DNA of 64,000 nt from an uncultured Clostridia bacterium (lineage in GTDB: Bacteria > Bacillota > Clostridia > TANB77 > CAG-508), in contig CAKPRG010000006.1 in the NCBI GenBank assembly GCA_934182465.1, forward strand, positions 62,001 through 126,000, written 5' to 3'. Shown here piece by piece: positions 10,601-18,047 of the stretch. The notes below the pieces were generated by a model. The model did no database searches. It saw only the letters and a list, made by a program, of their open reading frames with translations, and was not told the DNA's origin. Position 1 is the stretch's first letter. Each line of letters begins with the position of its first letter. The translations under genes were made by a program, and so were the position numbers.

Positions 10601-11066
10601 CTAATTTTTCTTTTAGTTGCTCTAAATTAAAGAAGTCTCCAACTTTTAAATGCATTACATTTTTATATAAACTTTCTTTTGTAATCATTTTTTGCATTGC
10701 AGCTTCTATTGTTGTTACTATAATTTTATTTTTTCTTTTTACAATATTATTTAAAACAGAAATTCTTTTAAATAATGTATCTTTACTTTCTGCTAAATAA
10801 TCAAAACTAATTACATCCCTTTTAGGGAAAAATCTAACGGTTTCTCCAAAGAAAGCCAAATCTTTAACTATTTTTTTTGCTTGTAGTTCATTGTAAGTTA
10901 CTATACATATAGGCTTTTCTGTATAAAATCTTGTTGCATAAGCCATGTGTATTTTTCCAACATCTGTTAAACCTGATAACATCATTGGATTTGTTCCTTT
11001 TTTCACTTCAAACAAGTAATCATTAAATTTTTTGACATTTGGAATTACTTTTACTAGTGAATTCAT
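7611..11066 (-). CDS. mfd: Transcription-repair coupling factor
   Basis: Removes RNA polymerase stalled at DNA lesions and recruits UvrA. The 1151-residue protein has the full Mfd architecture. The UvrB-like N-terminal module (about 1-350) includes GGIVDI. The RNA-polymerase interaction domain (about 480-560) includes GDYIVHKVNGIGQYLG. The RecG-type translocase has Walker A CGDVGYGKTEVA, the DEEH box IIDEEHRFGV, and motif III-VI sequences TATPIPRTLH and QIRGRVGRSD. The TRCF C-terminal domain completes it. AAGGAG precedes the start. Full length and intact; it stands alone between two unrelated small genes. Confidence 0.98.
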   Translation of the reverse strand: MNSLVKVIPNVKKFNDYLFEVKKGTNPMMLSGLTDVGKIHMAYATRFYTEKPICIVTYNELQAKKIVKDLAFFGETVRFFPKRDVISFDYLAESKDTLFKRISVLNNIVKRKNKIIVTTIEAAMQKMITKESLYKNVMHLKVGDFFNLEQLKEKLVLLGYERYDLIEGKGQFSIRGGIVDIATSKNHGVRIEFWGDEIDSIRKFSIASQRTTEMLKEIDIYPSYEFLLETDVNTICERISDKSYIKPIREKVNEDIEQIKNGEFLNKIDRYFDCFYEKSSTLLDYLDNDYIVFLDEIEKIKARAENISKDNEHLIQDLVSKNKLIPGNLIKQEDYLKFSDTLEKKQTIYLEKQDIGFVDKQSMHAKRNGYSFSYREVNFFRSSMDLLFQELQEAKSRGKATVILGGNTDGSRKISNLLLEKQIVNDYKEILEDDELAPGSITVTPGALSAGFECYEMNLLVISLAEIFETKPKRVKSSSIFKESQKVVFDDLKEGDYIVHKVNGIGQYLGVTTIKADNVTKDYIKLKYRDDDILYVPTNALDNIRKYVGSEKVGPRLNRLGSKEWDKTKEKVKKNLREVAEELIQLYAKRQKMQGYAFSKDTVWQKEFEDSFPYSETDDQLRCISEVKKDMEKPRPMDRLLCGDVGYGKTEVAIRAAFKAVMDQKQVVYLAPTTILAQQQYEEFRERMQEYPIRVEILNRFKTPKEQKEIIKKLELGEIDILVGTHRVLSKDVKFKNLGLLIIDEEHRFGVKAKEQIKEYKNSVDVLTMTATPIPRTLHMSIVGMRDMSVIYEPPQNRKPVQTYVLEYDSEVIKEAITKELERDGQVFYLFNNVEHILKKAEEIKKLVPEAKVDLAHGKMSGAELESIMQDFVDKKTNVLVCTTILESGIDIPNANTIIVENADRLGLAQLYQIRGRVGRSDKQAYAYITYKRDKMLTEVADKRLKAIKEFTEFGSGFKIAMRDLEIRGAGSLMGEVQHGHMEQVGYDMYCKLLDEVVKEIKGEEVVEEVDVQIDLDVSSYIPDDFIENSSMKIEIYQNIALCKNEEDIVNVTDEIIDRFGKMPDEIENLLDIARIKILCREKNILKVMQKDMNVLFFFEQDRFNIDIVDKLMKTFRNRIKFSPAQMPYITFKLQDKKNTLEECKEFLGKL

Positions 11067-11176
11067 TATATACTCCTTTTTATTTTAGTTGTCTTATAAC
11101 GATTATATATTATATTACTTTTTCACCACTTTTTCAATTGTTATATGCAAATTAATAAAATATAATTGATTAAAAT

Positions 11177-11206
11177 AAAAAAAACTTCATTGCTGAAGTT
11201 TTTTAT
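11177..11206 (-). terminator. Terminator of the 11210-11845 gene
   Basis: AAAAAACTTCA-TTGC-TGAAGTTTTTT hairpin just after the stop codon. It is nearly symmetric, with T runs on both strands. Confidence 0.8.
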
Positions 11207-11209
11207 TTA

Positions 11210-11845
11210 TCAATTATTATATGTGTAGTCAGGATAATTATCTATATTAAATTTTAGTATTTCATTATTTTCAACACTATTATATTCATAATTATATATT
11301 GTAACTAATTTTTCATCCGAATTTTCATATATTTCAGTTTTCACTATATTATTTGTTTTTAAATCAATATAATAATATTTTATTTGGTTATCCATAGAAA
11401 ATCCAACTTTTATACATTTTGAAAGATCCAAGTCTTCTTTTCCATAATACTTATAAATTCCATTATTTGCACTTTCTTTAAATTCTGTTATAATTGGATT
11501 TTCTAAATTATTATTATTATCATTTACATTTGTTATACTCTTATTATTATGCAATATTATAATTTTTTTATTTGTATCTATATCATAAAAAGTTTCTGCT
11601 TTTCCTTGTATATCATCATTTTGATCAACATAAATATTGCCATCTTTTCTATAAAATTTCGTATATCCAATTTGGTTACCATTTTTGTAAAAATTCTCAG
11701 TAATGCAATAATTATTTATGTTATTATTTTTTTCAATTAAATTTTGAGTTCTTTTTAAAGAATATGTATTATTGAAAAAAATATATAAACTTATGCATAT
11801 TAATAATATTATAATAGTTAAAATTAATAATATCTTTTTTGACAT
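11210..11845 (-). CDS. Membrane-anchored protein, function unknown
   Basis: 211 residues. One N-terminal hydrophobic segment (about 5-25) begins MSKKILLILTIIILL, followed by an extracellular, Asn/Tyr-rich, probably beta-sheet domain. The segment resembles an uncleaved signal anchor; there is no lipobox. AGGAGG precedes the start. The layout (anchor plus a roughly 180-residue exported beta domain with repeated Asp/Asn-Gly turns) resembles the protein at 26193-26795, but I cannot claim homology. No function is proposed. Confidence 0.8.
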   Translation of the reverse strand: MSKKILLILTIIILLICISLYIFFNNTYSLKRTQNLIEKNNNINNYCITENFYKNGNQIGYTKFYRKDGNIYVDQNDDIQGKAETFYDIDTNKKIIILHNNKSITNVNDNNNNLENPIITEFKESANNGIYKYYGKEDLDLSKCIKVGFSMDNQIKYYYIDLKTNNIVKTEIYENSDEKLVTIYNYEYNSVENNEILKFNIDNYPDYTYNN

Positions 11846-12052
11846 ATTTTTTTCCTCCTAATATTAAAATCAAATTAAATTTATCATATTTTATTTTATA
11901 AATCAACTCTTTACTTTAAATATTACAATTGATATAATATTAAATATTTGGTCATAGAAGCAAAACTGCAAAATCATGAAGACACAATGTTTAAATTCAA
12001 ATATGTGTCTTACATTGCAAATAGTAAAACTTTTCAGAAAGGATATTTCATT

Positions 12053-12508
12053 ATGAACACTACATTAAAAAAATTTGTTTCTATGTTTATGATTTTTTCC
12101 ATGGTATTAGCAATTAACACAACTGCTTTTGCTGCCGAAAAAAATAGTGACTCTTATGTAAATAGTGCTAGTTCTATATCAAGAGCATCCACCTTACATA
12201 AAGTCAATGGCGTATATAGCAGCGGGGCTAGTACCAGCTATACAACAACTACAACTAGGAGATGTTATGAAATCAGAGTAAAAGGAACAACTTATGATTC
12301 TTCCACTCCTAAAGTTGTTAATGTCACCGTAACTAACAGTAGCTATAAAGTCGTTGCTAATATCTATAATCTTAAATTAGATAATAAAGAATATCCATTA
12401 TCACTCTGGGATCCTTTTACAGGTGGATTCAACGCTGGAAATTATACAGTTACAGTTACAAGTAGTGATAATAAAGCTTATGATATTTCAACTTATATTT
12501 ATTACTAA
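12053..12508 (+). CDS. Small secreted protein
   Basis: Begins with a classic signal peptide (basic start MNTTLKKF, hydrophobic core, then TTAFAAEK), cleaved after about residue 25. The mature part of about 125 residues is rich in Ser, Thr, Tyr and Val in alternating patterns (YTVTVTSSDNKAYD) and looks like a single exported beta-sandwich. It has no lipobox or wall-sorting signal. The frame is open to an ATG 105 bp upstream, but AGAAAGGA sits directly before the ATG at 12053 and the signal peptide begins there. It has its own transcription unit; the function is unknown. Confidence 0.85.
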   Translation: MNTTLKKFVSMFMIFSMVLAINTTAFAAEKNSDSYVNSASSISRASTLHKVNGVYSSGASTSYTTTTTRRCYEIRVKGTTYDSSTPKVVNVTVTNSSYKVVANIYNLKLDNKEYPLSLWDPFTGGFNAGNYTVTVTSSDNKAYDISTYIYY

Positions 12509-12570
12509 ATAATTATAGCTAAATTTATATGACCAAATCATGATACTATTAACAATTTTACTATTTGCAT

Positions 12571-12610
12571 AAAAAGTCCCACTTTTTCACTTAATTGAGT
12601 GGGACTTTTT
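12571..12610. terminator. Bidirectional terminator between convergent genes
   Basis: AAAAAGTCCCACT pairs perfectly with AGTGGGACTTTTT. It serves the secreted-protein gene on + and the LytTR operon on -. Confidence 0.9.
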
Positions 12611-12643
12611 CCAACTTTATATAATTATCTTGTTTAAACATTG

Positions 12644-12886
12644 TTAATATAATTCATTTGCCTCTTCTTGAGTTATAATATTACTTTGAAGTGAAAAATC
12701 TATTTGTCTTTTTCTTTCATCTTTATCCTCTACACTTTTTAATCGTTCAATAAGCTCTGCATGTCCATCTGCTATTGTACCATCTTCATTAAATAAAAAT
12801 AATCCTCTAAATTTTAAAGCACCTAATATAATTGCTAACACTACTATTATTAACGCTATAATTATAAATAATTTTTTATTTTTCAT
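12644..12886 (-). CDS. Small single-pass membrane protein in the LytTR operon
   Basis: 80 residues: one hydrophobic segment (about 6-26), a short linker, then a charged tail (about 35-80) with ERLKSVEDKDERKRQ that is probably helical. Preceded by AAGGAGGAAAG. It overlaps the gene before it by 11 bp, so it is the last gene of a tight three-gene operon led by a LytTR regulator. No family recognised. Confidence 0.75.
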   Translation of the reverse strand: MKNKKLFIIIALIIVVLAIILGALKFRGLFLFNEDGTIADGHAELIERLKSVEDKDERKRQIDFSLQSNIITQEEANELY

Positions 12887-13151
12887 TTTCTTTCCTCCTT
12901 TTTAATTTTTTATTAAGTTTCTTTATTAAATAAATATTTATACCATAATAAATAAAAATAATTATAATATATATTACAGAGTATAATTTAAAATTTTCAA
13001 ATATATTAATTTTAAAAATTTGAAAAAAATTCATTTCGAAAGATAATATCTTAGCAATTATTATTTCTGTTGTTGAAAATACTATATTAAATAAAATATA
13101 TCCTACTATATAAAACACTATTATTTCAATTGAATTAATTATTTTTTTCAT
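12876..13151 (-). CDS. Two-pass membrane protein linked to a LytTR regulator
   Basis: 91 residues with two predicted membrane segments (about 8-33 and 54-78) and a strongly basic tail (KKLNKKLKRRKENEK). LytTR regulators without a receiver domain often have a small membrane partner, for example DUF3021 proteins, that restrains them. This protein sits in that position, but it is shorter than DUF3021 (usually four segments), so the role as antagonist is inferred from context. The start follows AAAGGAG directly after the regulator stop. Confidence 0.75.
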   Translation of the reverse strand: MKKIINSIEIIVFYIVGYILFNIVFSTTEIIIAKILSFEMNFFQIFKINIFENFKLYSVIYIIIIFIYYGINIYLIKKLNKKLKRRKENEK

Positions 13152-13604
13152 TTATATACTCCTTTCATCTAAATATTCTATTACATCTTTTATTCTACGC
13201 CTTGATACAGTAACAAATTCGTTATTATCTAACTCAATTACTATTTTTCCTATTATTCCCATATCAAAACATTTCGCATGATTAAAATTCACAATATATT
13301 TTTTTGAAACTCGTATAAAGTCTTTATCCAATTTTTCTAATTCGTATAACCTACTTTTTACTTTATATTCTTTTTCTTTAGTTTTGCAAAAAATTTCTTT
13401 ATCTTTACAAAAAAAATATCTTATTTCACTATATTCTATTTTTACTAGTTTATTGTCAACTTTACCTATAATTGTATTATCATATTTATTAATATAATCA
13501 ATTAGTTTATCAACTTGAGCATCTTGTTTTGCACTTTCTATATTTATATTAATACTTTCATCTTCAATATTTTTATTAATTTTAAATGTAACATTAAATT
13601 CCAT
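13152..13604 (-). CDS. LytTR-family DNA-binding regulator
   Basis: 150 residues. A short N-terminal region (1-50) carries no receiver domain. It is followed by a LytTR domain (about 50-148): VKIEYSEIRYFFCKDKEIFC, then ELEKLDKDFIRVSKKYIVNF, and ending VSRRRIKDVIEYL. These are typical LytTR positions. LytTR proteins bind direct repeats of about 9-10 bp spaced two helical turns apart, and such a pair lies just upstream of its own -35. It heads a three-gene operon with two small membrane proteins. Shine-Dalgarno GGAGAG. Confidence 0.88.
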   Translation of the reverse strand: MEFNVTFKINKNIEDESININIESAKQDAQVDKLIDYINKYDNTIIGKVDNKLVKIEYSEIRYFFCKDKEIFCKTKEKEYKVKSRLYELEKLDKDFIRVSKKYIVNFNHAKCFDMGIIGKIVIELDNNEFVTVSRRRIKDVIEYLDERSI

Positions 13605-13628
13605 TTATCTCTCCAAATATTTTTTATA

Positions 13629-13657
13629 ATTATATATTTTATTTATGCAATATTCAA
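13629..13657 (-). promoter_or_regulatory. Promoter of the LytTR operon
   Basis: Minus strand TTGAAT (13652-13657), a 17-bp spacer and TATAAT (13629-13634), about 25 bp before the start codon. Confidence 0.7.
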
Positions 13658-13665
13658 CAATTTTA

Positions 13666-13695
13666 GACTATCGGTCATTTTTACAGACAACTGGT
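13666..13695 (-). promoter_or_regulatory. Candidate LytTR operator (direct repeat, 20-bp period)
   Basis: Read on the plus strand, GACTATCGGT (13666-13675) and GACAACTGGT (13686-13695) match at 7 of 10 positions and start exactly 20 bp apart. The nearer copy is 8 bp upstream of the -35 of the LytTR gene. Spacing and placement fit a LytTR activator site; binding is inferred. Confidence 0.45.
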
Positions 13696-13833
13696 TTTCA
13701 TCTTTATTTTTGGATAAAAACAAAATGTAACTTATTTTTCTTTTGTTCAAAATCTCTATCTACGTACAAAATTTGCTTTGAAAATTTAAAGATTCATGAC
13801 AAAAATATATATAAATTTATATATACTTTTATA

Positions 13834-14880
13834 TTATAGAAAACATAAGAAAATATATGTGTATACAGTTGCAATAATCCCCTGAAGAATTTTCCCAATA
13901 AGATATGGTCTTATTGATAAATGCTCTTTTGTAATAATGCTAAAAACTTGTAGCAGTACTGAAACTCCTCCAAAGCCAAGAAGAAAAGCTGTAAATAAAA
14001 TATTAAGTGTTTTTAAATTCAAAGTAGAAAGTAATTTCACTCCATTAGTAAGTTCAAGTATTCCAGAAAATATGCTTTCAAAAAAATGATTTGGCATTGA
14101 AAATGCTGTATCAAAACTTGACAAAAAGTTGAAAAAATTAGTGCTTTTTATTAATGATAAAATAACAGAAAATATAACAATAAATCCACCTATTTGCAAT
14201 ATAGATTGTATAGAACTTTTAATACTATTTCCTAGTATTTCTCCAAAATTTCTAAAAGTAATAAATGAATTTGAATCTTGCTCTTTAATATAATTATTTT
14301 GATTATAATTATTTTTCAGTTTTGAGATCTTTTTATTATATGTATTTGGACTCCAAAATTTATAAATTATCCCAACAGAAATTGCTGCTAAAATATGTGT
14401 AAATAATAATAAAAATCCAATATATTTATTGTTATATAAAACAATTCCAATTGTGCCTATTATAAATAAAGGTCCAGAATTATTGCAAAAAGCTACTAAT
14501 CTTTCAGCTTCATCTTTATTAATAACTTTTTGATTTAACAATTGGCATACAACTTTAGCCCCCACAGGATATCCACTAATAGCTCCTATAATAAGTGCAA
14601 TTGTACTTTCACCAGGAACATTAAATAATGGACGCATTAACTTTCCAAGATACTTGCCAAATATTGAAATAATATTTGTTTGGCAAAGTAAACTACTAGC
14701 AACAAAGAATGGAAATAAAGATGGTACAACTGCCTCTGCCCATAAAACAAGACCATCTTTAGCTGCTTGTATATTACTAGTTGAAAAAGAAAGTAGCCCT
14801 ATTAGGAAAATTAATATTAGTATTGTAAAAAAATATTTTTTTATAGAAAAAACAAAAAAATTATATTTCAAAATAATCAC
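13834..14880 (-). CDS. ylbJ: YlbJ-like sporulation integral membrane protein
   Basis: 348 residues with about eight membrane segments and the two nucleoside-recognition (Gate) signatures of the SpoIIIAF/YlbJ/SpmA-type family. The first includes AVVPSLFPFFVASSLL and GAISGYPVGAKVV; the second comes near GILELTNGVKLL. In Bacillus YlbJ is a sporulation protein made under sigma-E; transport of a small molecule is the likely role. The frame opens at a GTG (14880), but AGGTGA overlaps that codon. The TTG at 14871, with a better spacer, may be the true start. Not in an operon. Confidence 0.85.
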   Translation of the reverse strand: MIILKYNFFVFSIKKYFFTILILIFLIGLLSFSTSNIQAAKDGLVLWAEAVVPSLFPFFVASSLLCQTNIISIFGKYLGKLMRPLFNVPGESTIALIIGAISGYPVGAKVVCQLLNQKVINKDEAERLVAFCNNSGPLFIIGTIGIVLYNNKYIGFLLLFTHILAAISVGIIYKFWSPNTYNKKISKLKNNYNQNNYIKEQDSNSFITFRNFGEILGNSIKSSIQSILQIGGFIVIFSVILSLIKSTNFFNFLSSFDTAFSMPNHFFESIFSGILELTNGVKLLSTLNLKTLNILFTAFLLGFGGVSVLLQVFSIITKEHLSIRPYLIGKILQGIIATVYTYIFLCFL

Positions 14881-15232
14881 CTAAAATATAATATGTTGCT
14901 AAATAATTATTATTCAAATAAAAAAAGCTATAGCACAAAAACTATAGCCTCAGTATACTAATCGCCCAAATTAAAAGCTTCTCAAAAAAAATATATCTAT
15001 ATTAAAATTTGAATTTTATGAAGCTAGTTAATTTTGAAGACGAATTTTACTGAAGCAAATTGATAAAAAAAGAATGTAATTGATAAAAAAATATATAGAT
15101 ATAAAAAAATTGAAATAAATCGGTATACTTAATTTTATTATCTAATATTTCCTTTTAAAAAACAATATTAAAAAAAGCAGAAAAAATTTTATTTTTTCCA
15201 CTTTTTACATAACAATGTCGAATTTTGACATT
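14881..15232. other. Intergenic region without genes
   Basis: 352 bp. It contains the terminator at 14920-14948 and otherwise extremely AT-rich sequence with short imperfect repeats of AAAAAATATATAGATAT type (15000-15120). I see no ORF with a ribosome binding site and no recognised RNA. Confidence 0.6.
14920..14948 (-). terminator. Terminator downstream of the rnhB-deoA-M18 operon
   Basis: On the minus strand GCTATAG-loop-CTATAGC is followed by seven T. It lies about 285 bp beyond the M18 peptidase stop, so the transcript would have a long 3' tail. Confidence 0.65.
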
Positions 15233-16639
15233 TTAATTAAGTTTATAAAATGCTTCATAAGCTTTATATGCTTGATAAATATCATATTTGCTTGTTATTT
15301 CATAAGGTGAATGCATTGCCATTACTGGAACTCCACAATCTAGTACATCCATGCCTCTATTGGCAAATGTAAGTGCTATTGTGCCTCCACCACCTCTGTC
15401 AACTTTTCCAAGTTCTGCAGATTGATATTGAGCATTGCCACAATCAAATATATTTCTAACTTTAGCAATAAATTCTGCTGAAGCCTCTGAACATCTTGAT
15501 TTTCCAGCTGATCCTGAATATTTTGAAATACAAATACCTTTTCCAAATTCTGCACTATTTCTTTTTTCAAAAACATCTGAAAAAGTAGGATCATAAGCAG
15601 TTGTAACATCTGCTGATAATACTTCTGAATTTGAAAATGCTTTTTCTATCATTCCTACTGAACTTTGATTTGTTTTTTCTAAAATTTCTAAGATGAATTT
15701 TTCGAAAATCTTAGTCTCCATTCCTGTATTTCCTATAAATCCAACTTCTTCTCTATCTGTTAATACACATATTGCTGTTCTTCTTGGATAGTTAACATTT
15801 AATAAACCTCTTAAAGCTGTATAGCAACATACTTTATCATCTTGACCATAAGCTGCTACCATACTTCCGTCAAATCCAATGCTTCTAGCTTTAAATGCTG
15901 GTACAAATTCTACATCTGAACTTGTAAAGTCAATTTCTGTAATTCCATATTTTTGATTTAATATATTTAAAATATTTAATTTAATTTTTTCTGATATTTT
16001 TTCTTCACTATATGGAATTGTTCCAGCTAAGATATTTAGCTCTTCTCCTGTTATTCCTTCTCTTAGTTTTCTTTCATTTTGTGCTTGTGATAAATGAGGT
16101 GGTAAATCAGATATTATAAAAGCTGGTTCATCTTCTTTTTCTCCCCAAACTACTTTTATTTTTTCTCCATCTTCTTTTACAAATAAAGCATGCATACTAA
16201 GTGGAATTGTTGCCCATTGATATTTTCTTATTCCACCATAATAATGTGTTTTCAATAATGAAAATCCTGAATTTTCATATACTGGATTTTGTTTTAAATC
16301 AATTCTTGGTGAATCTGCATGTGCAGCTACTATTCTTAATCCATTTTCTAGAGCTTCTGCACCTATAACTGCTGCAAATAAGTTTCTGTCTCTATTAATA
16401 AAAAATACTTTATCTCCAGCTCTTAATTCATTCATTTCTGAAATATCCCTAAATCCATTTTTCATTAAAATTTCTTTTGATATTTCTACAATTTCTTTTT
16501 CTGTTTTTCCATTATTTAAATAATACATATATTCATCTGCAAATCTAAAAATTTCATCTTTTTCTTCTGTAGATTTTCCAGACCAACCATTTTTTTTATT
16601 TAAAAAAAGTCTTTCTTTAAGTTCTTCTGTTTCTGACAT
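15233..16639 (-). CDS. M18-family aspartyl/leucyl aminopeptidase
   Basis: Zinc aminopeptidase of the M18 family (yeast aminopeptidase I / DNPEP type), releasing N-terminal residues from peptides in the cytoplasm. The 468-residue length is usual. Metal-site motifs seen are AAHADSPRIDLKQNP (His and Asp), CVLTDREEVGF (catalytic and bridging Glu pair), SADVTTAYDP (ligand Asp) and the final His in VMAMHSPYE. Last gene of the operon rnhB-deoA-deoA-M18, 36 bp after the preceding stop, with a GAGGAGG ribosome binding site. Confidence 0.93.
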   Translation of the reverse strand: MSETEELKERLFLNKKNGWSGKSTEEKDEIFRFADEYMYYLNNGKTEKEIVEISKEILMKNGFRDISEMNELRAGDKVFFINRDRNLFAAVIGAEALENGLRIVAAHADSPRIDLKQNPVYENSGFSLLKTHYYGGIRKYQWATIPLSMHALFVKEDGEKIKVVWGEKEDEPAFIISDLPPHLSQAQNERKLREGITGEELNILAGTIPYSEEKISEKIKLNILNILNQKYGITEIDFTSSDVEFVPAFKARSIGFDGSMVAAYGQDDKVCCYTALRGLLNVNYPRRTAICVLTDREEVGFIGNTGMETKIFEKFILEILEKTNQSSVGMIEKAFSNSEVLSADVTTAYDPTFSDVFEKRNSAEFGKGICISKYSGSAGKSRCSEASAEFIAKVRNIFDCGNAQYQSAELGKVDRGGGGTIALTFANRGMDVLDCGVPVMAMHSPYEITSKYDIYQAYKAYEAFYKLN

Positions 16640-16675
16640 AAAAATCCTCCTCTTCTGTATATTAAATTTATTATT

Positions 16676-17977
16676 CTATAAAATTTCTAAAATAACATTT
16701 GTTTTTTTAACTTTTTTGTTTACAATTTCATAAGCTTTTTGTATTTCTTCTACACCTTTTGTAGCCATTTCAGATGTTTCTGCATGTATATATGCTAAAA
16801 TATCTCCTTTTTTTACTTCATCTGAAACTTTCTTTTTTAATGTAATTCCAACTGTATAATTTATATTGTCTTCTTTTTTCTTTCTTCCAGCTCCTAATTC
16901 TAAACAAATTTGGCCAATAGCTTTTGCATCTAATTTTGATACAAATCCATTTTCATTAGCCATAACTGGCATAATATATTTAGCTTTTTCAAATTTTTCA
17001 GTATCTTCTAAATAAGATATATCTCCACCTTGTTGTTTTACAAGTTCTTTAAATTTTTCAAAAGCTTTTCCACTTTCAATTACTTCTAGAATTTTTTCTT
17101 TGTTTTCTTGTATATTATCTCCTTTTTTTGCAGCTTTAATCATATAAGCACCAAGTGTTAAAATAACATCTTTTACATCTTCTGCCATATCACCTTTTAA
17201 AGCTTTTATTGCTTCTATTACTTCTAATGAATTTCCTACTGTATATCCAAGTGGTTCTTCCATTGATGTTATTATACATTTTGTATCTCTTTTTGCCCAA
17301 TTTCCAATTAAATTCATCATTTTTGCTAAATTTTTAGCTTCTGATTTAGTTTTCATAAAAGCGCCAGAACCACAAGTAACATCTAAAACTATGTGATTTG
17401 CCCCAGATGCTATTTTTTTGCTCATTATACTAGAAGCTATTAATGGCATACTTTTCGCACAACTAATTGTATCACGAAGTGCATAAATTTTTTTATCTGC
17501 TGGAGCAAGATTTAAAGTTTGAGCAATTAAGCTAATTCCAATATCTTTTACATTTTCTTTAAATTCTTCTATTGACAAATTAATATTATATCCAGGTATT
17601 GATTCTAATTTATCAGCTGTTCCACCAGTTATTCCTAAACCTCTTCCAGACATTTTTGCTACTGGTATATCTAAAGAAGCAATTATTGGAGCTAGTATTA
17701 AAGTAACCTTATCTCCGATTCCACCTGTGCTATGTTTGTCTACAATATCTGGTGAAATATCTGTTAAATCTAATATATCACCAGAATTTGCCATTGCAAT
17801 TGTCAAATTTAAAATTTCATCTGATGTCATTCCATTTATACAAATTGCCATTATTAATGCAGATGCTTGATAATCTGGTATGTTTCCATTTGTATAGTTT
17901 TCAACAAAATATTCTATTTCTTCTTTTGAAAGCTCTTTAGCATCTTTTTTCTTATCTAAAATACTTAAAATATCCAT
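16676..17977 (-). CDS. pdp: Pyrimidine-nucleoside phosphorylase
   Basis: Splits thymidine, uridine or deoxyuridine with phosphate into base and (deoxy)ribose-1-phosphate, feeding salvage. 433 residues, the normal length. Phosphate-loop motifs DKHSTGGIGD and MSGRGLGITGGT are intact. The base-binding residues corresponding to E. coli Arg171, Ser186 and Lys190 are all present (ALRD ... SSIMSKK). The start ATG has no adjacent Shine-Dalgarno; AAGGAG lies 30 nt upstream with a hairpin in between (separate entry). It is a tandem paralogue of the next gene upstream and is probably the canonical enzyme. Confidence 0.95.
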   Translation of the reverse strand: MDILSILDKKKDAKELSKEEIEYFVENYTNGNIPDYQASALIMAICINGMTSDEILNLTIAMANSGDILDLTDISPDIVDKHSTGGIGDKVTLILAPIIASLDIPVAKMSGRGLGITGGTADKLESIPGYNINLSIEEFKENVKDIGISLIAQTLNLAPADKKIYALRDTISCAKSMPLIASSIMSKKIASGANHIVLDVTCGSGAFMKTKSEAKNLAKMMNLIGNWAKRDTKCIITSMEEPLGYTVGNSLEVIEAIKALKGDMAEDVKDVILTLGAYMIKAAKKGDNIQENKEKILEVIESGKAFEKFKELVKQQGGDISYLEDTEKFEKAKYIMPVMANENGFVSKLDAKAIGQICLELGAGRKKKEDNINYTVGITLKKKVSDEVKKGDILAYIHAETSEMATKGVEEIQKAYEIVNKKVKKTNVILEIL

Positions 17978-17985
17978 TATTTTTC

Positions 17986-18006
17986 AATCATATTTTATAT
18001 ATGATT
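17986..18006 (-). promoter_or_regulatory. Hairpin between Shine-Dalgarno and start of the pdp gene
   Basis: AATCATAT / ATATGATT, 8-bp stem with a 5-nt loop. AAGGAG (18008-18013) is 1 nt before the hairpin and the ATG is 8 nt after it, so folding reduces the spacing from 30 to 9 nt. Confidence 0.55.
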
Positions 18007-18047
18007 TCTCCTTACATATATTTAGGATTTACAGTTTCCTATAAACT

